DNA from: CAYGFH01 sp964356315
GTDB taxonomy: Bacteria; Patescibacteriota; Microgenomatia; UBA10105; UBA927
Direction of reading: 5' to 3'
NCBI GenBank assembly: GCA_964356315.1
Contig: CAYHHA010000001.1
Location: 61,899-125,898 of the forward strand
Length of the DNA stretch: 64,000 nt
The notes beneath the pieces were generated by a model, which ran no database searches, was not told the DNA's origin, and saw only the letters and a program-made list of their open reading frames with translations. The position numbers were made by a program, and so were the translations under genes. Within the stretch, counting starts at the first letter, position 1. Each line of letters starts with the position of its first letter. Positions 17,812 through 26,400 of this stretch are shown one piece after another.

Positions 17812-19272
17812 CTATGTTCTGTTTCCAAACAACTCTTTTGTCAGCTGGTCTCTCGTGATTTGCTTTTGACTTTTTGTGATAATTTCTAGAGCTGGGACAA
17901 TTGATCCGTTTAGGGTCACCTGAACTCTGTCAAATGTGTAGCGTTGCCTCGGGTCTTCTATCTCAACAAAATACACACCGTTTGAAAGTGGGGTGGAAGC
18001 GGCAAATTGTCCAAGCCGATTTGTTTTGAGCGCTCGTACAGGTATACCTTCTTTGTCTTTCACTGTTACGAGAACGCCTGGTAGAAAATTATTATCGCTA
18101 TCTTTGGTGATTCCGGTGACGACGTTTGGAAATGTGGTAAGCCTTGGGAGCCCTGCTGTTACCGCTCCCTCCGGTGTGATAATTTTTACCGTTGGTTGTT
18201 TTTGTGACTGAAGCGGGATGGTTGGTTTTGGGACTTCAGGTTTCGCAATCGGTGGGAGTGGTGGGATTGGCGCCTGTGTGGTTATCTGCTGTATTGGCGC
18301 AGCCGCCTGTCTTGTGGATGTGGCTTGAATCTGCTGTTGTAATTTCGCCATCTCTCGTCCCATTTGGTCTTTTTGCTCTAACACTTCTGTGAGTTGTTTT
18401 TGTAGTTCCAGTATCCGAGATTCGGCAATAGATTTATTTTCTAGTTCGTGGGTGAGAGTAGAGAGTTTTTCTTCGAGTATTTCTTCCCTTTTTACTACCT
18501 CCTGAATCTTTTGTCTTTCTGGGTCGGGAGGTTTGACGACGGGTGGCATAGAGAGATCCAGCCTGGTTCCGACAATCGATGGGGTCTTGACGACCGGCGC
18601 CTGACTGGGTGTTGCGGGAGCAATGCGTGGTGCGATGGTTGGTTGCGGGCCTTTTATCGCAAAGAGCGAAAAAAACCAATCAAATAAACCAAGTTTCTTG
18701 GCCGGTGCGGGCTGCGAGAAACCGCGTTGGATTGGTTGTGTTTGGGGTAGAGTGGTTTGTTGGCGCGGGGCGTACATATTTGTTATGACGCTTGTCGTTG
18801 TTTTTTGCGGGGCGGATTGTGGCGCCACGCTTGTTCTGCTTTGTTGTGTTGGTTGGGCTTGTTGAGTCACCAAAGTTGGTATTTTTTGTGCGACCGGGAT
18901 AGTCTGATGTGTTGGGGCGAGGTATTGGCTTGCTCTCGCCTCGGTGAATACTGGGTTTTGAAGAGGCGGAGCTGCCTTTTTTTCTACTGATTTTTCCCAC
19001 ACATAGAGCGTGGGATTGTAAATGTTTTTTATAAAGGATAATGCCCACACGTCCATTGGTCTGTCCTCTATTGGAACAAAAGCAAATCCGACTCCACCCA
19101 AGGCAAATATGGTGGTAAGTGGCCACGTGAAGAAAAACGGCAACGGAAGCTTATACGATATATATGCGAGGATTAATCCACCCGCGAGGTATCCAAACTG
19201 CTTTATGGTCATGTCGCCTATAAGGCGGAACTGAAATGTTGTAACATTTTGCGGGACAGGATGTTGCTCCAT
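17812..19272 (-). CDS. PrgI-family membrane protein with coiled coil and C-terminal carboxypeptidase-regulatory-like domain
   Basis: 486 residues. Residues 1-95 match the PrgI family: MEQHPVPQNVTTFQFRLIG, then two transmembrane helices (FGYLAGGLILAYISY and FFFTWPLTTIFALGGVGFAF) and a conserved W before the linker. A Pro/Gln/Thr-rich low-complexity region (about 120-240) and a coiled coil (about 250-315) follow. The last 110 residues (NVVTGITKDSDNNFLPGVLVTVKDKEGIPVRALKTN) form a CarboxypepD_reg-like beta sandwich. PrgI proteins pair with VirB4 in Gram-positive conjugation systems. The long C-terminal extension is unusual. Confidence 0.85.
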   Translation of the reverse strand: MEQHPVPQNVTTFQFRLIGDMTIKQFGYLAGGLILAYISYKLPLPFFFTWPLTTIFALGGVGFAFVPIEDRPMDVWALSFIKNIYNPTLYVWEKSVEKKAAPPLQNPVFTEARASQYLAPTHQTIPVAQKIPTLVTQQAQPTQQSRTSVAPQSAPQKTTTSVITNMYAPRQQTTLPQTQPIQRGFSQPAPAKKLGLFDWFFSLFAIKGPQPTIAPRIAPATPSQAPVVKTPSIVGTRLDLSMPPVVKPPDPERQKIQEVVKREEILEEKLSTLTHELENKSIAESRILELQKQLTEVLEQKDQMGREMAKLQQQIQATSTRQAAAPIQQITTQAPIPPLPPIAKPEVPKPTIPLQSQKQPTVKIITPEGAVTAGLPRLTTFPNVVTGITKDSDNNFLPGVLVTVKDKEGIPVRALKTNRLGQFAASTPLSNGVYFVEIEDPRQRYTFDRVQVTLNGSIVPALEIITKSQKQITRDQLTKELFGNRT

Positions 19273-19440
19273 ACTCTGATTATTCTACGGGCGAAACAAC
19301 TGTTTCGCAATAGCACAAAGCTCATCAGGACCGTGAAAACCTCCTATTTGAGTTTTCACGAAATATTCATGTGGAAAAAACTATTTCTAATCGTTCGTGG
19401 TGTCCCGTGTTGGTCTTGGATTTTATGATAAGATGAACGC
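19273..19440. promoter_or_regulatory. divergent control region with two inverted repeats
   Basis: 168 bp between the leftward PrgI-VirB4-M23 operon and rightward TraG. It holds an 18-bp near-palindrome GCGAAACA-AC-TGTTTCGC (19291-19308) and an inverted repeat CGTGAAAAC-N11-GTTTTCACG (19332-19360). A TATGAT -10 candidate precedes TraG (19425-19430), and TAGAATAAT on the minus strand serves the other operon. The symmetric sites could bind a dimeric regulator controlling both halves of the locus. This is inference; no regulator gene is adjacent. Confidence 0.6.
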
Positions 19441-21627
19441 ATGGAGTCATCATTTGTGCTATTGGAAGTAAAAAACTCCCGGGAAAGTGAAGAAACGCCA
19501 GCTGCGATGGAGCAGGTGTATGCGGCGCTCGGCGCGACAGCGGGGCATGGTGGTTTTCTTGCTTCGTTATTCGGCCCGCGTCACGCTCCAAAATTTTTCA
19601 GCCTTGAACTAGTCTCTGTAAACTCACGACTGCATTTTTTCATCGGCATGCCATCTCTTTCTCAGTCATATGTAGAGAGTCAGATCACCGCGCAGTACCC
19701 GAAAGTGCTTTTATCTCTTTCTCCAGACTATGTTCCACATTTTTTTACACTGCCTCACACCAGTGCGCATCTGACGCTCTCAAACTCGTTTTATTATCCG
19801 CTTAAAACGTATAAAGATGTAAAAGAATTGGATGTATTGGCAAGCGTGTTAGGACAAATGGCAAAATTACCAAATGATGAAGCTGCCACAGTACAGATTT
19901 GGATATCTCCAGCAGGCCACAGCTGGCAACACACAGCGGCTTCTGTTGTTGCTCGAGGGATTCCCGACCTAAGCTCTCCGACCCCTGGTCGTATGAAGCC
20001 ACACCCGCATGCGCGACTTATTGAAACAAAAATTGCTCAGGTGGGGTTTAGCGCAGCAGTACGAATTGCGACGGTCGCTGCAAACGAACACCGAGCAAAC
20101 GAACTACTTCAATCTTTAGGTGGAACGTTTGGTGTATATACATTGGGTGGAGGAAATTCTCTACAACTCACAGAACCAGCATTTTGGAATAAAAAGCGTC
20201 TAGAAAAAGCAATGATTACCAGGAGTGGTGATTTGCTTCCCCGGAACCAAATATTAAACGCATCTGAGCTTGCATCTTTGTGGCACCCGCCTGGGCTCAC
20301 GCTCTCAATGATCAAAAACATCTCATGGGGATCGCAACTCACTGGGGAGGCTCCAGAAAATTTACCCATCGCAACAGACAGCGAAGAAGAGAAAAAAGAA
20401 ATAAATTTTTTCGCCAAGGCGGAACATAAAAATAAGCTGACGACTTTCGGTATTAAAAAGGATGATCGGCGACGACATATGTATATTATTGGGAAGACGG
20501 GGACTGGAAAATCTACCATGATTGCGAATATGGCAATCAATGACATGAAAAATGGAGAAGGCGTTGCTGTCGTTGATCCACATGGAGATCTTTGTGATAT
20601 CCTTTTGGACTATGTACCGTCTCACCGAATAAATGATGTTGTCTATTTGGACCCCGCTGATATTGAGTACCCGTTTCATTTAAATCCACTGGAGGTTCGA
20701 AATCCGGCATACAAAGAGCTCGTCTCCTCTGGCATCGTGTCTATCTTCTATAAACTCTATCATTTGAGTTGGGGGCCGAGACTCGAATATATTTTACGAA
20801 ACACAATTTTAACTCTGACGAACGTTCCTGGTAGCACGCTTTTGCAGGTTCCAGAACTTCTCACGAACGAAACGTATAGAGCAAAAGTTATTGAAAAAAT
20901 GACAGATCAAGTATTAAAAAATTTCTGGCTCAATGAGTTTGCAAAAATGAGCCCACAAATGCGTTCAGAAGCGGTCTCTCCAATTTTAAATAAAGTTGGG
21001 CAGTTCTTGTCATCGCAAACAATCCGAAATATTGTGGGCAGTAGCGTCTCAACTATTGATCTGGAAGACCTGATGAATCAAGGGAAAATTGTTCTCGTTA
21101 ATTTGTCACAAGGGAAACTCGGTGAAGATACGAGCGCACTTTTGGGAGCCATGATCATCACAAAAATGCAACTCGCCGCCATGAACCGTGTGTATCTAGC
21201 AGAGGGAGATCGGAAAGATTTCTACTTGTATGTCGATGAATTCCAAAATTTTGCCACAACCTCATTTATAAAAATTTTGTCTGAAGCCCGCAAATACAGG
21301 TTGGACCTTATTCTTGCAAATCAGTACATAGGGCAAATAGATGAAGATGTGCAGAGTGCTATTTTTGGCAACGCCGGATCTATTATCTCTTTTGGCGTTG
21401 GAGCCGCAGACGCACGACTCCTCACCCGTGAGTTTGGAGAAAAATATGAAGAGAGCGAATTGGTTGCTCTTGGAAATTATGAAACAATGTTAAAGCTCTC
21501 TATCGATAACCACATGAGTTTGCCATTTAGTGCGAAAACCCTCCCGCTTCCAAAGTCCCGAAACCAAAATAGGGAAAAGGTGATCCGCGCCTCGAGGGAA
21601 AGATATACGAAGAGAGTTGTGAAATAA
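19441..21627 (+). CDS. TraG/VirD4-HerA-like coupling ATPase
   Basis: 728 residues. Walker A is IIGKTGTGKSTMIANMA near residue 350; the next strand has VVDPHGDLCDILLDYVP. Walker B is FYLYVDEFQNF near 595, followed by ILANQYIGQIDEDV, the sensor region of TraM-recognition/TraG-type ATPases. The N-terminal 330 residues contain no clear membrane helix, unlike classical VirD4, and resemble DUF87/HerA-type helicases found in Patescibacteria. Likely role: bringing DNA or protein substrates to the VirB4-PrgI channel. The stop (TAA) overlaps the ATG of a heptamer array (TAATG). Confidence 0.88.
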   Translation: MESSFVLLEVKNSRESEETPAAMEQVYAALGATAGHGGFLASLFGPRHAPKFFSLELVSVNSRLHFFIGMPSLSQSYVESQITAQYPKVLLSLSPDYVPHFFTLPHTSAHLTLSNSFYYPLKTYKDVKELDVLASVLGQMAKLPNDEAATVQIWISPAGHSWQHTAASVVARGIPDLSSPTPGRMKPHPHARLIETKIAQVGFSAAVRIATVAANEHRANELLQSLGGTFGVYTLGGGNSLQLTEPAFWNKKRLEKAMITRSGDLLPRNQILNASELASLWHPPGLTLSMIKNISWGSQLTGEAPENLPIATDSEEEKKEINFFAKAEHKNKLTTFGIKKDDRRRHMYIIGKTGTGKSTMIANMAINDMKNGEGVAVVDPHGDLCDILLDYVPSHRINDVVYLDPADIEYPFHLNPLEVRNPAYKELVSSGIVSIFYKLYHLSWGPRLEYILRNTILTLTNVPGSTLLQVPELLTNETYRAKVIEKMTDQVLKNFWLNEFAKMSPQMRSEAVSPILNKVGQFLSSQTIRNIVGSSVSTIDLEDLMNQGKIVLVNLSQGKLGEDTSALLGAMIITKMQLAAMNRVYLAEGDRKDFYLYVDEFQNFATTSFIKILSEARKYRLDLILANQYIGQIDEDVQSAIFGNAGSIISFGVGAADARLLTREFGEKYEESELVALGNYETMLKLSIDNHMSLPFSAKTLPLPKSRNQNREKVIRASRERYTKRVVK

Positions 21628-21682
21628 TGGTTCATGGTTCATGGTTCATGGTTCATGGTTCATGGTTCATGGTTCATGGTTC
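21627..21682. repeat. heptanucleotide array (ATGGTTC)8
   Basis: Eight perfect ATGGTTC units (56 bp) start inside the TraG stop (TAATG) and run to the leader of the S23-like gene. In the plus direction the array has no stop codon in any frame and an ATG in each. Ribosomes ending TraG could therefore restart here and read MVHGSWF repeats into the downstream gene. Confidence 0.95.
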
Positions 21683-21692
21683 AGGGGGAAGC

Positions 21693-22040
21693 ATGTTTAA
21701 TTTTGAAAAACTGCGTGTGTACGAGGATTCTTTGGAGTTTGTAGATCGTGTGTATGAGGAAATTTTCTTGTGGCCTAAAGATGAAAAATTTGGACTCGCT
21801 GATCAGTTTAAACGAGCTGCATATTCAATCACACTAAACATTGCAGAAGGAACAAGTAGGACAAAAAAGGATTTTAGCCGCTTCTTAGATTTATCCAGAG
21901 GGTCGTGTTATGAGTGTGTCTCAATACTTAAAATTGCACTGAACAGAAAGTATTTATCACCTGAAAAATATCTTGTGTTATATAATGATCTTGAAATTCT
22001 TTCAAAGAAAATAAGTGCTCTCAAAAATTCTCTACTATGA
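21693..22040 (+). CDS. four-helix-bundle protein (23S rRNA intervening-sequence family)
   Basis: 115 residues from ATG 21693, which is preceded by a strong Shine-Dalgarno sequence (AGGGGGAAGC). The frame is also open upstream through the heptamer array (start 21627), which would add about 22 repeat-derived residues. FEKLRVYEDSLEFVDRVYEE, then LADQFKRAAYSITLNIAEG and SYECVSILKIAL are the standard segments of the S23/IVP four-helix-bundle family. The family name comes from copies encoded inside 23S rRNA insertions; free-standing members have no settled function. Its place between TraG and nadD gives no clue. Confidence 0.88.
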   Translation: MFNFEKLRVYEDSLEFVDRVYEEIFLWPKDEKFGLADQFKRAAYSITLNIAEGTSRTKKDFSRFLDLSRGSCYECVSILKIALNRKYLSPEKYLVLYNDLEILSKKISALKNSLL

Positions 22041-22113
22041 ACCATGAACTATGAACCATTAACAGTCTACTATCAACCATTAACAGTCTACTATCAACCA
22101 TGAACTACGAACC
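22037..22113. repeat. degenerate heptamer-derived repeat before nadD
   Basis: The segment begins in the S23 stop with ATGAACC-like units, then has two perfect copies of a 21-bp unit (ATTAACAGTCTACTATCAACC, three times seven), and returns to ATGAAC units that supply the nadD start codon. The pattern suggests expansion and decay of the same heptamer array seen at 17758 and 21627. Confidence 0.8.
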
Positions 22114-22674
22114 ATGAACATTTCTTTACTCGGTGGGGCATTTAACCCACCACATAACGGACATTTGATGATCGCCCAGCAAGTGTTAGATTTTACTAAC
22201 ACTGATGAGGTGTGGTTTTTACCAAATTTCAATCAGAGTCCTCCAAAGCCAGTGGCGTCTATGGAAGATCGATTGGCTATGACACAGCTCTTGGATTTGC
22301 CAAAGACCCGCGTGTCGACCATTGAAATAGATAGCAAGCTTGACGGAGAAACGATTCACATCCTGCCATATTTACCGAAAGAGCATTCATTTTCTTTTAT
22401 CATCGGGTCAGACCAGCTGCCAACACTTCATTATTGGCAAGGATGGGAGGAGCTCCTCCAACAAATGCCATTTTTTGTGTTCCCAAGGTACGGGTATCCG
22501 AACGAACCACTGTATCCAAATATGCACGTTATATCTGATGAACTTCTTGTTGGAAGCAATATTTCCTCTACAAAAATCCGCGAAAGGGTAAAGCGAGGTC
22601 TCCCGATAGACCAACTGGTACCACAAAACATAGCAGAATATATTAGGAAGGCTGGTTTGTACAAGACCTCTTAA
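22114..22674 (+). CDS. nadD: nicotinate-nucleotide adenylyltransferase
   Basis: 186 residues, full length. LLGGAFNPPHNGHL is the GGxFxPxHxGH nucleotidyltransferase motif, SFIIGSDQL is the conserved substrate-binding segment, and SNISSTKIRERVKRG carries the ISSTxIR motif. It converts nicotinate mononucleotide + ATP to deamido-NAD, the penultimate step of NAD synthesis. The ATG lies within a heptamer repeat, so array changes would alter its leader but not its reading frame. Confidence 0.96.
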   Translation: MNISLLGGAFNPPHNGHLMIAQQVLDFTNTDEVWFLPNFNQSPPKPVASMEDRLAMTQLLDLPKTRVSTIEIDSKLDGETIHILPYLPKEHSFSFIIGSDQLPTLHYWQGWEELLQQMPFFVFPRYGYPNEPLYPNMHVISDELLVGSNISSTKIRERVKRGLPIDQLVPQNIAEYIRKAGLYKTS

Positions 22675-22697
22675 CAGGTCTTGACAGATGACCTGTT
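22663..22697 (+). promoter_or_regulatory. two mutually exclusive hairpins before the toxin-antitoxin pair
   Basis: AAGACCT (22663-22669) can pair with AGGTCTT (22676-22682), while the overlapping AACAGGTC (22673-22680) can pair with GACCTGTT (22690-22697), which is followed by an A/T run. The two stems share bases, so only one can form. Either a nadD terminator with an alternative fold or an operator for the antitoxin would fit. Confidence 0.5.
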
Positions 22698-22716
22698 TAT
22701 ATATACCATATAGTGT

Positions 22717-22956
22717 ATGAATACTATCTCAATATCTCAGCTAAAAATAAATCCAGCTTCAGCGATAGCTACCGCCATTGATTATCCGCTGGCAGTAGAG
22801 AGTCGAAATAAAATCGAAGCATACCTTGTGGGTAAAACACTGTTTGAAAAAATAATCTCCATGATCGAAGATAAAACAGACACTGTCGTGGTTAAGAGGA
22901 CAGATTTTTCAAAAGGGAAAAATTTTGAGAATGTTGCAGGCGAACTAGGCATATGA
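22717..22956 (+). CDS. antitoxin of a type II toxin-antitoxin pair (Phd/YefM-like)
   Basis: 79 residues. ISISQLKINPASAIATAIDYPLAVESRNKIEAYLVGKTLFEKI follows the Phd/YefM plan: a DNA-binding N-terminal half with a short beta hairpin, then a helix and an acidic tail that wraps the toxin. It overlaps the downstream RelE/ParE-like gene by 4 bp (ATGA), the usual antitoxin-first order. A TATAGT -10 candidate lies at about 22708-22713. Autorepression through the upstream inverted repeat is likely but not shown. Confidence 0.82.
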   Translation: MNTISISQLKINPASAIATAIDYPLAVESRNKIEAYLVGKTLFEKIISMIEDKTDTVVVKRTDFSKGKNFENVAGELGI

Positions 22957-23216
22957 ATATCCGAATATCGCCCCGGGCAGAAAATGAATTTAAGAAACTT
23001 CCCAAATTTGACCAGATTGCCATTGCTCAAAAAATTCGATCACTTGCTGGCCCCTCTGTCTTGGTGGAAGAGAAGCTTTCCGGGTTCCAATTCATTTTTA
23101 GGGTTCGGGTGGGAAGTTATAGAATCGTATACAAAAAAACAAACGATGAGCGATATATCGTCCTTATCGGACACAGAAAAGATATATACAAAAAACTTGA
23201 AGATTTGTTGAGATAA
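22953..23216 (+). CDS. RelE/ParE-superfamily toxin
   Basis: 87 residues. IRISPRAENEFKKLPKFDQIAIAQKIRSL, then GFQFIFRVRVGSYRIVYKKTNDERYIVLIGHRKDIYKKL matches RelE-type toxins; the RVGSYRIVY and IGHRKDIY segments carry the conserved basic and aromatic residues. RelE-like enzymes cleave mRNA on the ribosome, while ParE-like ones inhibit gyrase. The GHRKxIY ending favours the RelE side. Translationally coupled to its antitoxin. Confidence 0.88.
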   Translation: MNIRISPRAENEFKKLPKFDQIAIAQKIRSLAGPSVLVEEKLSGFQFIFRVRVGSYRIVYKKTNDERYIVLIGHRKDIYKKLEDLLR

Positions 23217-23289
23217 ATTTTATAAAGATTCTATAATAGTACCATGGATATGGGAATGTCCTTAGAATGCAGGTTGAAATTATCATATA

Positions 23290-23463
23290 ATGTATGAGAA
23301 ATCTCGTGAAGAGCAGTATGTTCTTTTGATTCACCATAGAAAAGATAGCCACAAAGCCCCAGGGGGTATTTGTGAGAGATTAGATTTTTACCTCCTTCCT
23401 CTAGGTCGTAGCACTTGCAATGAAAAGCGAATTGCGACCCAATCGTCTTTGAGATACAATTGA
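23290..23463 (+). pseudogene. possible Nudix remnant or small ORF
   Basis: 57 codons starting MYEKSREEQYVLLIHHRKD and continuing HKAPGGICERLDFYLLP. The first 30 residues look like the start of a Nudix domain (a vLLi-hhRk strand, then PGG), but no RExxEE box follows. A TATAAT-like sequence sits directly at the ATG. It could be a decayed Nudix hydrolase or chance. The rest of 23217-23482 holds nothing else I can identify. Confidence 0.3.
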
Positions 23464-23482
23464 TAGGTATTCGGAGAAATGT

Positions 23483-26400
23483 ATGAATGAAATAGATAAG
23501 GGGCCATGGAGATTTTTCAAAGATCTAATAAATAAAATACGTAAAGAGCCTATTAAACCACCTGAAAAACCGGTGTATAAGAAAGTAGCCGAGATACGCC
23601 CGCGGAATCGTCCAGAAAGAGTCCTCAAAAAGGCTGACACAGAAAATCTTCAAAAAAAAGAGGTTTCAAAAAAGATAGATAATATTGGTAGGCCACCCTC
23701 CCCAAAAGAAGCTATTGATATATTAAGCGACGCTACAGCGTCAAGCACAGTTGAAGGAGCAAGGCTCGTGTTGGGTCTCCAGCAACTTAAATCTGTTGAT
23801 TGGTCAGCTGTTGACAAGAAAGCAGAATGGCAAAAAATCAACACTGCAATTCTCGGATTGCCTAAAACAGAGTCTCTTACAAGCGCGGATGATATTTTCC
23901 TAAGACAAGCTGCGGAAAAATATGCATCTGTATTTTATTATCAAAATGTTGCAGAAATTGCGGCGGTTCCTGGTTCCGTTGATTGGGTGGGCCCACATAA
24001 AGATTTTGCCGAAGCTCATGCAAGGGATTTGACAGAGCGTACCGCACAGATACAGCGAGCTGAATCTGAAGGTGTAAGCGCACAAAACATTTTGAAAGAC
24101 CTGGATGATGGCCATAAAGATAATCCTCAAACTGTTGAAGAGATAGGTAAGCTTGCCTGGCCCCCCAAACAATACACAGCGGATGATGGATCTAGGCGTA
24201 TTGGAGCGCTATTGGGGGCTTCGGATTATGCCGATTGGATACAAACTGCAGCAGGAAAAACTGATAATCCGCAGGTGATTTCGTTTCTTGTAAACTTGGC
24301 GGAATCTGGCCCAGATGCATTAAAGGATCCAAAATTTTTGTTCACAAAGGCAGTGCAGTTTCGAGAAAAATTAATAAAACCAATGTCGTCAGATGCTGCC
24401 TCTCGTGGCGGTCTTGATTCAATACTTCAGGACATGACAAATCAGATTCAGAAATGTGTTAAAGATGGTGCTCCTTTGTTTGAAAAAATTGGTCCAAACG
24501 AGAAAATGGGACAAATTATTGGCAAGTTTCCGGTGGTAGATTTAGAAACAAAATCAAAAATAGATACGAGCAAATGGTTTGTTAAAGATTCTGGTGGAAA
24601 AGTACACTTTTATGATGATACCACAGGTAAGATAGATGTGCCTGCAGGGTCGCCTATCGCGGATCAGTTGAACGGCTTGGCTGAAGAATTTAATCGGTTA
24701 CAGAACCAAATTAATTCAGAGCCAGAGTCTCTGGTCCAAGGTAATTTGAATCTAAGGGGCACCCGAGAAAAATTGGATAGTATTATGTATGAAATTCGAG
24801 CTAAAGGAGGGGTTGTTCCAGGCATGGCGGTTGAAAAATATCAAGAATTACTGGGCCTGGAGATTGGGTTATATGATCACGGACATGATTACACTGGCTT
24901 AGGCCTTGATGAGCAGTGGAAGGTTGCCGTGCGAGAAAAGGGATTCACGGCTGTAGTAGAAGAGCAAATGCGAATTATTGAAAAGAATACAAGATCTCAT
25001 GAGGGGGATATGTATCAAGGTCAGGCGGCCGCACAAACAATGCAGTATCTGTTTGGATGGTCACAGTATCCTGGGTATATCAATGAATGGACGATTGAAT
25101 TGTCCCGAAAAGGTCTAAATAACGAGCAAATTGCAAAACGATTAAAAGAGATTCTTGACGAGCGAGATATGGCCTCAAAAATCATAAACGCTCGCAAGCA
25201 GCTATTAAGCGCCACCACGCTCTATCATGCTGCTGGGATTCCGTCTGAAAAAATGCCTCAAGTCATGTCTCCAATAGGAGATGAGGGACCACAATTTTTA
25301 TTGACCATCAATGATGGAAGAATTGCAAAAATTCGCGATTTTCTCGATGAATATTATAACAGTGGACAATTCGTGGAAGGTACAGATGATACGCGTCGAT
25401 ATTATGCCCAGACATTTGAAAAACTTAGTAAGGATATGGAGCAGGATCTTGAATATGCAAGTGACTTATTTGGGCTTACACCTGGTCAGATTGAAGAAGC
25501 AGCTTTTCTTGCTGATGAGCTTGCGACTATCACCGACCGAAAAGTAGTGATGATTGGAAAAGGAAAAGCACCTCAAGAGGACAATGTTCACCATATGTAT
25601 TTAGGTGGTGACAGAGCAGAGGAATATGCCTCTGATAGAGAATTCGGCAGGTTTAAGTTTTTCCGTTGGGCATTTTTAGACAACGTGGCTATCCATATGT
25701 ATGAATCTTCAAGTTACTTTGTAGCAAAAATGAGGGGTGCAGAAAAGGTGATAAGCGCGCGCATCGCTGAGGCAAGTAGCCGTCCGGGAGGTAAAGAAGA
25801 GCTGGTAAAAGAATTGTGTTTTATCACAGAGCGTCATATGAGTCTGCCAGAGCCAGACCGAATCAAGACTATAGAAGATCATTTGAAAACACAATTTCGT
25901 AGTAAAGACATGAGAGCAAATAAGAGAACAAAGAATGTTCTTTGGGCAAAGAAAATACCAAAAACGCTTGAAGAAGCGGCGAAGGATGAAAAATGGTTAA
26001 AAGAGCGTATGATGATTCAAGTGGGTTCCAAACAATATGATCGAAGTTTGATGTCTTATACATACTACGACTCCGGGCCCATGGTGTCTGAGGTCTTGGG
26101 GCAGATTCGGGAAATGTTTGAGCCTAATATTGCAGACACGCTTGGGATTAATATGAGCGTCAGAGATGCGTATGCTAATCTCCTTGGAGCAAAAGATCAT
26201 AGTGCAAAGCATCACGCTGAACATGCTCTTAAGCATGAGTTGCAACGGGCTGCAAAATATAATCCTTTAGAGCTCTTCCGAGCTCATGTAGCCCACCACG
26301 ATTTTTATACAAAAGACTGGTTTTCGGGTCTTGATAAAAATATAATGAATGCATTTTTATCAGATAAAGAGATGGCTAAAGGCATACAGAGCTCAGGTGA

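Noticed and set aside
17742..17828. N-terminal MVHGSWF extension of the 221-residue secretion-locus gene
   Set aside because: The residues come only from the heptamer array, and a normal start (MAETIIPIK) lies just after it. Possible alternative starts are described as a finding instead.
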